Shown here: piece after piece, positions 1-6,940 of the stretch
How the letters are laid out: each line of letters begins with the position of its first letter
Numbering within the stretch: the first letter of the stretch is position 1
Assembly (NCBI RefSeq): GCF_036013975.1
Contig: NZ_CP107904.1
Span: 7,225,001 to 7,289,000 of the forward strand
Origin: Kitasatospora sp. NBC_00458
Lineage (GTDB): Bacteria; Actinomycetota; Actinomycetes; Streptomycetales; Streptomycetaceae
Direction: 5' to 3'
DNA length: 64,000 nt
The notes under the pieces: model-generated
Seen by the model: only the letters and a program-made list of their open reading frames with translations
Databases searched by the model: none
Told to the model about the DNA's origin: nothing
Program-made: the position numbers and the translations under genes

Positions 1-854
1 CCGTCTGCCGGTCCGCCCCCCAGTTCGCCCTCTGGTCCGCCCTCCGGCGCGCCGTCGGTGGACGCCCGGGCCGTCTCCTCCGGCGGCCGCCGCAGCACTC
101 CGCGCACGGCCCGGTGCACCGTGGCGGAGCAGACGACGGTGCCGACCGTGCCCGCGGGCAGGAGCAGCAGCCACTTCACTATGGCGAACGCGGCTGCCGC
201 GGCGAAGGGGGCGTCACCGCCCGCCGTCCCGGGGCCGGTCCCGCCCAGGCCGGCGTCCAGCAGCAGGTCCTCGACGAGGTCGCAGGCCCCGGCCAGCACG
301 CCCGCGAGTCCGGCGGCGAGCGCGACCAGGCGCCAGTGCGGCCGGGTGAACACGTACCCGCCGAGCAGCCCGGCCGCCGCCAGCGTGAGCGCGTAGCCGC
401 AGACCAGCCAGAGGTCGGCGTCCAGCGAGGCGCGGAACTCGGCGGTCCGGTCGGCGACCACGGCTGCCGCGGCGGTGCGGGAGCCGGCCAGTTGGAGCCG
501 GATGTCCCGGGCGCCCTGGCCGGCCGCCGTCCAGCGGACGAAGAGCAGCCACCCGAGGGCGGCGGGCACCGGCACACCGAGCCCCAGCAGCAGCCCGGCC
601 CAGGCCGGGACCGGGTGCGAGCGGGCGCGGTGCCGCTCGGCCGGACGCGAGCGGGACGGGTCCGAGCGGGCCGGGTCCGAGCGGACGGGGGACGACCCGG
701 CGGGGCCGGGCCGCGCGGAGGGGGAGGGCGCGGAGGGGGAGGGCGCGGAGGGGGAGGGCGCGGAGCGGGACTGCGGCGGACGCGCGCGCGGCAGGCGTCG
801 GCGCACCGGGGGCGAGGGCGGGGGACCCTCCGCCCCCTCGGGTACGGACGTCAC
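1..854 (-). CDS. Membrane protein of unknown function, 3' end beyond the window
   Basis: The reading frame is open from a GTG at 854 to the left edge, so the C-terminus is missing. The start follows GGGGAGG with a 5-nt gap. The first 80 residues are Pro/Ser/Arg-rich and contain PSPSA three times, encoded by a 15-bp tandem repeat near 715-765. Four hydrophobic segments follow at about residues 84-106, 147-168, 174-195 and 218-242, with a charged extracytoplasmic stretch after the first. The layout suggests a disordered cytosolic N-terminus and a four-helix membrane domain. I do not recognise the family and assign no function. It is divergent from the nitrilase-type gene at 1501. Confidence 0.65.
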   Translation of the reverse strand, partial: MTSVPEGAEGPPPSPPVRRRLPRARPPQSRSAPSPSAPSPSAPSPSARPGPAGSSPVRSDPARSDPSRSRPAERHRARSHPVPAWAGLLLGLGVPVPAALGWLLFVRWTAAGQGARDIRLQLAGSRTAAAAVVADRTAEFRASLDADLWLVCGYALTLAAAGLLGGYVFTRPHWRLVALAAGLAGVLAGACDLVEDLLLDAGLGGTGPGTAGGDAPFAAAAAFAIVKWLLLLPAGTVGTVVCSATVHRAVRGVLRRPPEETARASTDGAPEGGPEGELGGGPAD

Positions 855-1500
855 GTTCACCTCCCCGTGCACACGTGGACCGGCCGTACGCCGGAGCCGG
901 CCGCCGACGGCCGTTCACCGTCGGCGACCGTCCGGCGACGGACCGGAGCAGCATCATGGACCCTCTTGCCCGGACCCGCACCACCTCGCGCATGGATTCA
1001 CCCGAATGAGTAAGGTGCGCGCTCCCGGGGTAGATGACCGTTTCATCCCACCTACGACACCCCGCGTGTCCGCGTAACAGGATCGCCCCGGGCGCGTTAC
1101 GTCCGACGTATTGTCAGGCGACCGAGGCCGGGCCTACGGTCGACGCACCAACTTTCTACGCACGTAGACACCGCGTGCGGCCGTGCCGAGCCACGCCGCC
1201 GCGCGGCCCCGTACGCCGACTCGCAGGTGCCGACCGGCAGGTCGACGCACGCGAAAGCGCCCGGGAAAGCGCCCGGGAAGGCGCACGGGCAAGCCCGCGG
1301 GCAGGCCCGCGCCCTCCGCAGGCCGGCCTGCGGGAACGCGCGCGTCGGAAGGTTCCGCTCCGCGCACGGAGGAACGTCCGTGGAGCACCCGGCGGCTCCG
1401 CACGCGAAGCCGCCGGAACGACCGCAGGCAGAACCGCCCCGTCAACCCTCAGACCGCAGGCCCGACCCCCGGCCGGGCCGCGGAGTTGCGGAGGTACCCA
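855..1500. other. Divergent intergenic region with one palindrome
   Basis: No convincing gene lies in these 646 bases. Frames open upstream of the next gene have Arg/Pro/Ala-rich translations without domain character. The one clear element is a palindrome at 1155-1168, TCTACG and CGTAGA around CA, about 330 bases before the amidohydrolase gene. It could be an operator for the pyrimidine-catabolism genes, but no regulator is encoded beside it. The stretch 1255-1320 has short direct repeats built on GCGCCCGGGAA. Confidence 0.4.
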
Positions 1501-2342
1501 TGTCGCAGATCGTCCGTGCCGCCCTCGTCCAGACCCGGTGGACCGGCGACCAGGAGAGCATGATCGCCCTCCACGAGCGGTACGCCCGCGAGGCCGCCGC
1601 ACAGGGCGCGAAGATCCTCGGCTTCCAGGAGGTCTTCAACGCCCCCTACTTCTGTCAGGTCCAGGAACCCGAGCACTACCGCTGGGCCGAACCCGTCCCC
1701 GACGGGCCCACCGTCCGGCGGATGACCGAACTCGCCCGCGAGCTCGGCATCGTCCTCGTCGTCCCCGTCTACGAGGAGGACCAGCCCGGCGTCTACTACA
1801 ACACCGCCGCCGTGATCGACGCCGACGGCAGCTACCTCGGCAAGTACCGCAAGCACCACATCCCCCAGGTCAAGGGCTTCTGGGAGAAGTACTACTTCAA
1901 GCCCGGCAACCTCGGCTGGCCCGTCTTCGACACCGCCGTCGGCAAGGTCGGCGTCTACATCTGCTACGACCGCCACTTCCCCGAGGGCTGGCGCGCCCTG
2001 GGCCTGGCCGGCGCACAGATCGTCTACAACCCCTCCGCCACCAGCCGCGGCCTGTCCGCCTACCTCTGGCAGCTCGAACAGCCCGCCGCCGCCGTCGCCA
2101 ACGAGTACTTCGTCGCCGCCATCAACCGCGTCGGCACCGAGGAGTACGGCGACAACGACTTCTACGGCACCTCCTACTTCGTCGACCCGCGCGGCCGCTT
2201 CGTCGGCGAGGTCGCCTCCGACAAGGAGGAGGAACTCGTCGTCCGCGACCTCGACATGGGCCTCATCGAGGAGGTCCGCCGGCAATGGGCGTTCTACCGC
2301 GACCGCCGCCCCGAAGCGTACGGACCGCTGGCCGAGGCGTGA
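1501..2342 (+). CDS. Nitrilase-superfamily amidohydrolase, probable beta-ureidopropionase
   Basis: This 280-residue enzyme should hydrolyse an N-carbamoyl-beta-amino acid, the last step of reductive pyrimidine breakdown. The nitrilase catalytic triad is visible: Glu44 in GFQE, Lys118 in KYRKHH, and Cys155 in YICYDRHFPEG. The length is normal for the family. The start is the ATG at 1501, with GGAGG five bases before it. An in-frame extension back to 1227 exists but is low-complexity and was rejected. The dihydropyrimidinase gene follows after 16 bases, so the two are probably one transcript. The neighbour supports the ureidopropionase role; the exact carbamoyl substrate is inferred. Confidence 0.85.
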
Positions 2343-2358
2343 GGGAGGCGACCGGACC

Positions 2359-3774
2359 GTGACCACCCGCACCGTCATCCGCGGCGGCCTCGTCATCACC
2401 GCCACCGAGGAACTCCGCGCCGACGTCCTCATCGAGGGCGAACGGATCGCCGCCCTCGCCACCACCGGCAGCGAAGCCGCCCTCGCCTGGACCGCCGACA
2501 ACCACATCGACGCCGCCGGCCACTACGTCATCCCCGGCGGCGTCGACGCCCACACCCACATGGAACTGCCGTTCGGCGGCACCCACGCCTCCGACACCTT
2601 CGAGACCGGCACCCGCGCCGCCGCCTGGGGCGGCACCACCACCATCGTCGACTTCGCCGTCCAGCCCGTCGGCGGCAGCCTCCGCGAAGGACTCGACGCC
2701 TGGCACGCCAAGGCCGACGGCAACTGCGCCGTCGACTACGCCTTCCACACCATCGTCTCCGACGTCAACGACGCCGTCCTCAAGGAGATGGACGCACTCG
2801 TCGACTCCGGCGAATCCACCTCCTTCAAGCTGTTCATGGCCTACCCCGGCGTCTTCTACAGCGACGACGGACGCATCCTGCGCGCCATGCAGCGCGGCGC
2901 CGCCAACGGCGGACTGATCATGATGCACGCCGAGAACGGCATCGCCATCGACGTCCTCGTCGAACAGGCCCTCGCCGCCGGCCGCACCTCCCCCCGCTAC
3001 CACGGCGAGGTCCGCCGCGAACTCCTCGAAGCCGAGGCCACCCACCGCGCCATCAAACTCGCCCAGGTCGCCGGCAGCCCCCTCTACGTCGTCCACGTCT
3101 CCGCCGCCTCCGCCCTCGCCGAACTCGCCCGCGCCCGCGACGACGGCCACCCCGTCTTCGGCGAGACCTGCCCCCAGTACCTCTTCCTCTCCACCGACAA
3201 CCTCGCGGAGGAGGGCGCCGACGGCTTCGAAGGCGCCAAGTACGTGTGCAGCACCCCGCTGCGCCCCCGCGAGCACCAGGCGGCGCTCTGGCGCGGCCTG
3301 CGCACCAACGACCTCCAGGTGGTGTCCACCGACCACTGCCCGTTCTGCTACACGGGACAGAAGGAACTCGGCCGGGGCGACTTCTCGAAGATCCCCAACG
3401 GCCTGCCCGGCGTGGAGAACCGGATGGACCTGCTCCACCAGGCGGTGGTCGACGGCCACCTGAGCCGCCGCAGGTGGATCGAGGTCGCCTGCACCACCCC
3501 GGCCCGGATGTTCGGCCTGCACCCGCGCAAGGGCACCATCGCCCCCGGCGCCGACGCCGACGTGGTCGTCTACGACCCCAACGCCGTGCAGACCGTCTCC
3601 GCCGCCAGCCACCACATGAACGTCGACTACTCGGCGTACGAGGGCCGCACCCTCACCGGCCGCGCCCGCACCGTCCTCTCCCGGGGCACCGTCGTCCTCG
3701 ACCACGGCACCTGGCTCGGCCGGGCCGGGCACGGCACCTTCCTGCGGCGGGACACCTGCCGGTACCTGGACTGA
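2359..3774 (+). CDS. hydA: Dihydropyrimidinase
   Basis: This 471-residue cyclic amidohydrolase would open dihydrouracil or dihydrothymine to the carbamoyl amino acid used by the enzyme encoded just upstream. Visible hallmarks are the metal-binding HTH at residues 65-67 in VDAHTHME, the lysine expected to be carboxylated (Lys157 in SFKLFMAYPG), and later histidines in MMHAEN and YVVHVSAA that match the dinuclear zinc site. The start is a GTG, 16 bases after the previous stop. A perfect 25-bp-stem hairpin follows at 3781, so the operon probably ends here. D-hydantoinase activity is possible because the families overlap. Confidence 0.9.
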   Translation: MTTRTVIRGGLVITATEELRADVLIEGERIAALATTGSEAALAWTADNHIDAAGHYVIPGGVDAHTHMELPFGGTHASDTFETGTRAAAWGGTTTIVDFAVQPVGGSLREGLDAWHAKADGNCAVDYAFHTIVSDVNDAVLKEMDALVDSGESTSFKLFMAYPGVFYSDDGRILRAMQRGAANGGLIMMHAENGIAIDVLVEQALAAGRTSPRYHGEVRRELLEAEATHRAIKLAQVAGSPLYVVHVSAASALAELARARDDGHPVFGETCPQYLFLSTDNLAEEGADGFEGAKYVCSTPLRPREHQAALWRGLRTNDLQVVSTDHCPFCYTGQKELGRGDFSKIPNGLPGVENRMDLLHQAVVDGHLSRRRWIEVACTTPARMFGLHPRKGTIAPGADADVVVYDPNAVQTVSAASHHMNVDYSAYEGRTLTGRARTVLSRGTVVLDHGTWLGRAGHGTFLRRDTCRYLD

Positions 3775-3780
3775 GCTCCC

Positions 3781-3838
3781 CGCCCGTCCGGGGCGGCGGG
3801 GCCGCCGGACCTCGCGGCCCCGCCGCCCCGGACGGGCG
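3781..3838 (+). terminator. Perfect 25-bp-stem hairpin after hydA
   Basis: Two exactly complementary 25-base arms (3781-3805 and 3814-3838) enclose an 8-base loop, 7 bases after the hydA stop. There is no U-tract, as is usual for actinomycete terminators. It separates the amidohydrolase/hydA pair from the next gene. Confidence 0.8.
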
Positions 3839-3869
3839 CTCGCCCCGGTGCTGCATTGCCCTCCTGCCG

Positions 3870-3932
3870 TCCCCTCCCCTCCCCTCCCTTCCCCTTTCCT
3901 TTCCTCCTCCCTCCTTCTCCCTTCCCCCTTCC
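3870..3932 (+). repeat. Uninterrupted 63-base pyrimidine tract
   Basis: Every base from 3870 to 3932 is C or T. The tract lies just before the GGAG ribosome site (3940-3943) of the next gene, so it would be in its mRNA leader or promoter. The opposite strand carries four runs of at least three G separated by single A, a G-quadruplex-capable sequence. A regulatory role is inference. Confidence 0.7.
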
Positions 3933-3948
3933 GACTCCCGGAGCCCAC

Positions 3949-4980
3949 ATGGACATCGGCCTCGTCCTGCAGACCGACCCGCCCGCCCGCCTGCTCATCG
4001 ACCGCATGATCCGCGCCGAGCAGGCCGGCTTCAGCCACGGCTGGACCTTCGACTCCTGCGTCCTGTGGCAGGAGCCCTTCGTCATCTACAGCCGCATCCT
4101 GGCCGAGACCAGCACGCTCACCGTCGGCCCGATGGTCACCAACCCCTCCACCCGCACCTGGGAGGTCACCGCCTCCCTCTTCGCCACCCTCAACGACATG
4201 TACGGCAACCGCACCGTCTGCGGCATCGGCCGCGGCGACTCCGCCATGCGGGTCGCCGGACGCCGCCCCGCCACCCTCGCCCGGCTCTCCGAAGCCATGC
4301 ACGCCATCAAGGAGTTGGCCGAGGGCCGCACCGTCGAGGTCGACGGCACGGACATGCACCTGCCCTGGGTCGGCCCGGGCGCGGCCCTGCCCGTCTGGAT
4401 GGGCGCCTACGGTCCCAAGGCACTCGCCCTGACAGGCCGCCAGGCCGACGGGTTCATCCTCCAACTCGCCGACCCCTACCTCACCGAGTACATGATCAAG
4501 GCGGTCCGCCGGTCCGCCGCCGAGGCAGGCCGCGACCCCGACACGCTCACCGTCTGCGTCGCCGCCCCCGCCTACGTCACCGCCGACGACTCGCCGGCCG
4601 CCCTCGCCCACGCCCGGGAGCAGTGCCGCTGGTTCGGCGGCATGGTCGGCAACCACGTCGCCGACCTGGTCACCCACTACGGCGAACACTCCGACCTCGT
4701 CCCCGAGGCCCTCACCGCCTACATCAAGGACCGCCAGGGCTACGACTACAGCCACCACGGCCGCGCCGGAAACCCCGACACCGCCTTCGTCCCCGACGAG
4801 ATCGTCGACCGGTTCTGCCTCATCGGCCCGCCCGAGGCCCACCGCGCCCGCCTCGACCAGCTCCGCGCCCTCGGCGTCGACCAGTTCGCCATCTACGCCA
4901 TGCACGACGCCGTCGAGTCCACCATCGACGCCTACGGCACCCACCTCATCCCGCACCTGCGGCAGGACACCCGCCCCTGA
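3949..4980 (+). CDS. LLM-class F420-dependent oxidoreductase (TIGR03842-like)
   Basis: This 343-residue luciferase-like monooxygenase-fold protein is expected to use coenzyme F420 or a flavin. Family features include the N-terminal MDIGLVLQTDPPA strand, CGIGRGDSAMR near residue 94, and a C-terminal LDQLRALGVDQFAIYAMHD segment. Related proteins are commonly encoded beside dihydropyrimidinase and ureidopropionase in actinomycetes, which suggests a role in pyrimidine or hydantoin catabolism; the substrate is unknown. ATG at 3949 is preferred because it follows GGAG. A start at 3856 would read the pyrimidine tract as a Pro/Phe/Ser string and is implausible. The terminator before it and the long leader suggest its own promoter. 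Confidence 0.8.
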   Translation: MDIGLVLQTDPPARLLIDRMIRAEQAGFSHGWTFDSCVLWQEPFVIYSRILAETSTLTVGPMVTNPSTRTWEVTASLFATLNDMYGNRTVCGIGRGDSAMRVAGRRPATLARLSEAMHAIKELAEGRTVEVDGTDMHLPWVGPGAALPVWMGAYGPKALALTGRQADGFILQLADPYLTEYMIKAVRRSAAEAGRDPDTLTVCVAAPAYVTADDSPAALAHAREQCRWFGGMVGNHVADLVTHYGEHSDLVPEALTAYIKDRQGYDYSHHGRAGNPDTAFVPDEIVDRFCLIGPPEAHRARLDQLRALGVDQFAIYAMHDAVESTIDAYGTHLIPHLRQDTRP

Positions 4981-5124
4981 CCGGGCAACAGCTCCACCAC
5001 ACCCCCGCCCGCCCGGCTGGCCGGACCCCACCCCGGCCACCGGGCTCCCCGCCCCGCCCGGACAGCCTCCACACCGCGGGCGGGGGGAGCAGACCGTGGT
5101 GGTCCTCACCGGTCCGCCGCTCTC

Positions 5125-5458
5125 GGGAGTACCCCCGCAGACGCGAGGAGCAGCGGTTCACCGCCGTCGAGTACGCGGGGGCCATGGGAACACCCCCGCA
5201 GGCGCGGGGAGCAGTAGCGGACCCCAGCGATGATCGAGTCAACGGGGGGAACACCCCCGCAGGCGCGGGGAGCAGACCGGGTAGGCCTTGCCGCAGTCGG
5301 CGATGGCGGGAACACCCCCGCAGGCGCGGGGAGCAGCAGTGCTGAATCAACAGTCCGACGCCCGTGAAGGGAACACCCCCGCAGGCGCGGGGAGCAGGAA
5401 CGGCTCGCCCGCGAGCTGTCGGACTGCCTGGGAACACCCCCGCAGGTGCGGGGAGCAG
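5125..5458 (-). CRISPR. CRISPR array 1, type I-E, 6 repeats, no leader
   Basis: Six 29-base repeats start at 5125, 5186, 5247, 5308, 5369 and 5430, with 32-base spacers. The crRNA strand is minus, where the repeat forms a CCCCGC/GCGGGG hairpin. The repeat at 5125 is degenerate (GGGAGTACCCC on the + strand), marking the old end. The repeat at 5430 has GCAGGTGC instead of GCAGGCGC. The sequence beyond 5458 does not match the leader shared by arrays 2 and 3 but is a zeta-toxin-like gene fragment. The array therefore probably cannot gain spacers by normal adaptation. Confidence 0.93.
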
Positions 5459-5700
5459 CTGGGCGGTGCGGCGCACCGGCTCGGCCAGCGCCGCGGCCCG
5501 CTCGGCCGGCGAGAGCCGCGTGCACCAGGTCCACGACGAGCGTCTTGCTGCTGCCGGCCTGCCCGGCGACGAACACCACCACCGGCCGCTCCCGCCGGGC
5601 GGCCCAGGCCGGCACGGCTGGCAGGATCTCCCCGGCGAGGACACGCGTTCCCTCACCCGCGGGGAGCCTGCCCCCCTAGCACCCCCAACGGCGCCACCTA
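5459..5700 (-). pseudogene. N-terminal remnant of a zeta-toxin-like kinase gene
   Basis: On the minus strand this stretch translates to a fragment containing EILPAVPAWAARRE, PVVVFVAGQAGSSKT and LVVDLVHAAL. This matches the start of the zeta-toxin/AAA kinase family, with the Walker A motif GQAGSSKT. The frame then runs directly into the first repeat of array 1 at 5458, so the catalytic remainder is gone. There is no clear start codon beyond GTG at 5615. The array appears to have replaced the rest of this gene, and the leader with it. Assignment rests on about 50 residues. Confidence 0.6.
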
Positions 5701-6090
5701 TGGCTCCAGGCGGGGGTCGTCGATGCCGACGGTGACGACCCCGGGCGGATACAGCTCCGGATCGGCCGTCAGGATCAGGTGCTGCTGCGGACGCACCGGG
5801 GTGGGCAGGCTCGCGGCGATGGCGTGGGCCAGGCCCTGGCCGCCGTAGCCGTCGCGGACCATGGCCGCCACCACCACGGCGGTCGCCGCGTCCAGCGGCT
5901 CGAACTCCAGGGAGGGCAGCGCCAGGACCGCGTGCGCCGTCCCCTCGTCCTTGATCTCGGCCTCGACCAGGCACAGCACCGGGACGATCAGGTGCTGGAA
6001 CGGACTGTGCAGAGCGGAATCCACGATCCGGTGCAGGCGCTGGTGACCGGCGGCCAGCGCGGACAGGGCGCCGGAATCCAGAACGATCAC
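5698..6090 (-). CDS. PIN-domain toxin, VapC-like
   Basis: A 130-residue protein begins MIVLDSGALSALA, with the first PIN acidic residue at Asp5. A second acidic cluster is in CLVEAEIKDE, and the C-terminus has LTADPELY. These features fit the VapC ribonuclease fold. The usual third motif is GLAHAIAAS, with His rather than Asp, as in some actinomycete relatives. Its ATG overlaps the stop of the upstream antitoxin gene by ATGA, so the pair is translationally coupled. It lies between arrays 1 and 2. RNase activity and target are inferred. Confidence 0.8.
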   Translation of the reverse strand: MIVLDSGALSALAAGHQRLHRIVDSALHSPFQHLIVPVLCLVEAEIKDEGTAHAVLALPSLEFEPLDAATAVVVAAMVRDGYGGQGLAHAIAASLPTPVRPQQHLILTADPELYPPGVVTVGIDDPRLEP

Positions 6091-6377
6091 GCGCTGCGCC
6101 TCGGGGTCACTTTGGCGCGTGCATCCGCCGCGGCGATGTCGTAGACCCGCTGCAGCAGGTTCGGACCCTCGTCCAGCTCCGTGTCGGTGAGCGTCATCCC
6201 GAAGTGCTCCCGCAGCAGCCGGCGGCCCTCGGCCACCTGCTCCGCGATCTGCTCCGCGGTGGGCTGCGCCTCCACGAGCAGGGCCACCTGGGCGCCGATC
6301 GTGGTGCCTCGGGACGCCGCGAGAGCGGCCAGCCGGTCACGTGTATCAGGGGAGACCTTGATCGTCGCATCAGCCAT
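6087..6377 (-). CDS. VapB-like antitoxin
   Basis: A 96-residue protein starts MADATIKVSPDTRDRLAALA, typical of a ribbon-helix-helix DNA-binding N-terminus. A helical acidic region (AEQIAEQVAEGRRLLREHF, TDTELDEGPN) probably wraps the toxin. The stop overlaps the start of the PIN toxin gene (ATGA). The ATG at 6377 is chosen because a perfect palindrome expected for autoregulation begins 18 bases upstream. Reading frames extending further left run through CRISPR repeats and are artefacts. Confidence 0.8.
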   Translation of the reverse strand: MADATIKVSPDTRDRLAALAASRGTTIGAQVALLVEAQPTAEQIAEQVAEGRRLLREHFGMTLTDTELDEGPNLLQRVYDIAAADARAKVTPRRSA

Positions 6378-6395
6378 AGTGCGATCGTACACCGC

Positions 6396-6416
6396 TGGTA
6401 CACCGGCAGTGTACCA
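6396..6416. promoter_or_regulatory. Operator palindrome of the VapBC-like pair
   Basis: TGGTACAC and GTGTACCA form a perfect inverted repeat around five bases, just upstream of the antitoxin start. A further half-site, GTACACCG, overlaps at 6387-6394. Autoregulation by the toxin-antitoxin complex through such sites is usual for the family; here it is inferred. Confidence 0.7.
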
Positions 6417-6552
6417 ATCTGTCCGGCCCTGGACGTCGGCCCCCACCGATCGCGAACCGACCGGCTGCCAGGCCTGCCACCTCACTCCGTCGCCGTGCCC
6501 GGCCAGCCCCACCGCCCCGTACTGTGCCGATCGAGGTGAGCGGGTTCCTTCT

Positions 6553-6940
6553 ACTTCTCTCCGCGAGGTCAGCCGGCTGGTGCAGTCGGTCACCCGGGCC
6601 GGAAACGAGGACGAGCTCTCGTGGATCGAGTGGAAGGAACACCTGGACCTCTCCAAGGAGAGCGACTTCCAGCACCCGAGCAGGCCGCCCAGTGGGCAGA
6701 GGGCTACGCCTACCTCGTCGTGGGAGCGGAACCCGGTTCGCGCCCAGGCACCACCCCCGTCGACCCGGGCGATCTCACCGACCGCGTGCGCGCCTACGTC
6801 GACGACCGCATCGGATCGCACCCGCAGTACATCGACATCAACGGCGCCAAGGTCTTGGTGATCGCCGTCGACCCGCCCAAGTCGGGCGACCCGATGCACA
6901 CCCTTCGCAAGCGACTGCGCAACTTCGCAACCGGCGTCCT
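6553..6940 (+). pseudogene. Frameshifted and truncated AlbA_2 (Schlafen-type) domain gene
   Basis: The first part reads LSWIEWKEHLDLSKES, the start of an AlbA_2 domain. A frameshift near 6670-6690 moves the homology to another frame that reads EQAAQWAEGYAYLVVGAEPG, DRVRAYVDDRIG and VLVIAVDPPKSGDPMHTLRK. This ends at 6940, where the first degenerate repeat of array 2 begins. AlbA_2 proteins are DNA-binding regulators or defence-associated proteins. This copy lacks its C-terminal portion and is split, so it is probably dead. The 5' end is uncertain. Confidence 0.65.

Noticed and set aside
1034..1500. An N-terminal extension of the amidohydrolase from 1227
   Set aside because: The added residues are basic low-complexity sequence, whereas ATG 1501 has GGAGG at good spacing and family-like length.
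855..1500. A riboswitch in front of the pyrimidine-catabolism genes
   Set aside because: No conserved riboswitch core could be recognised by eye; only a short palindrome was seen.
2263..5109. A 948-codon minus-strand frame
   Set aside because: It lies opposite hydA and the F420-type gene, is Gly/Val/Asp-rich and has no domain motifs.
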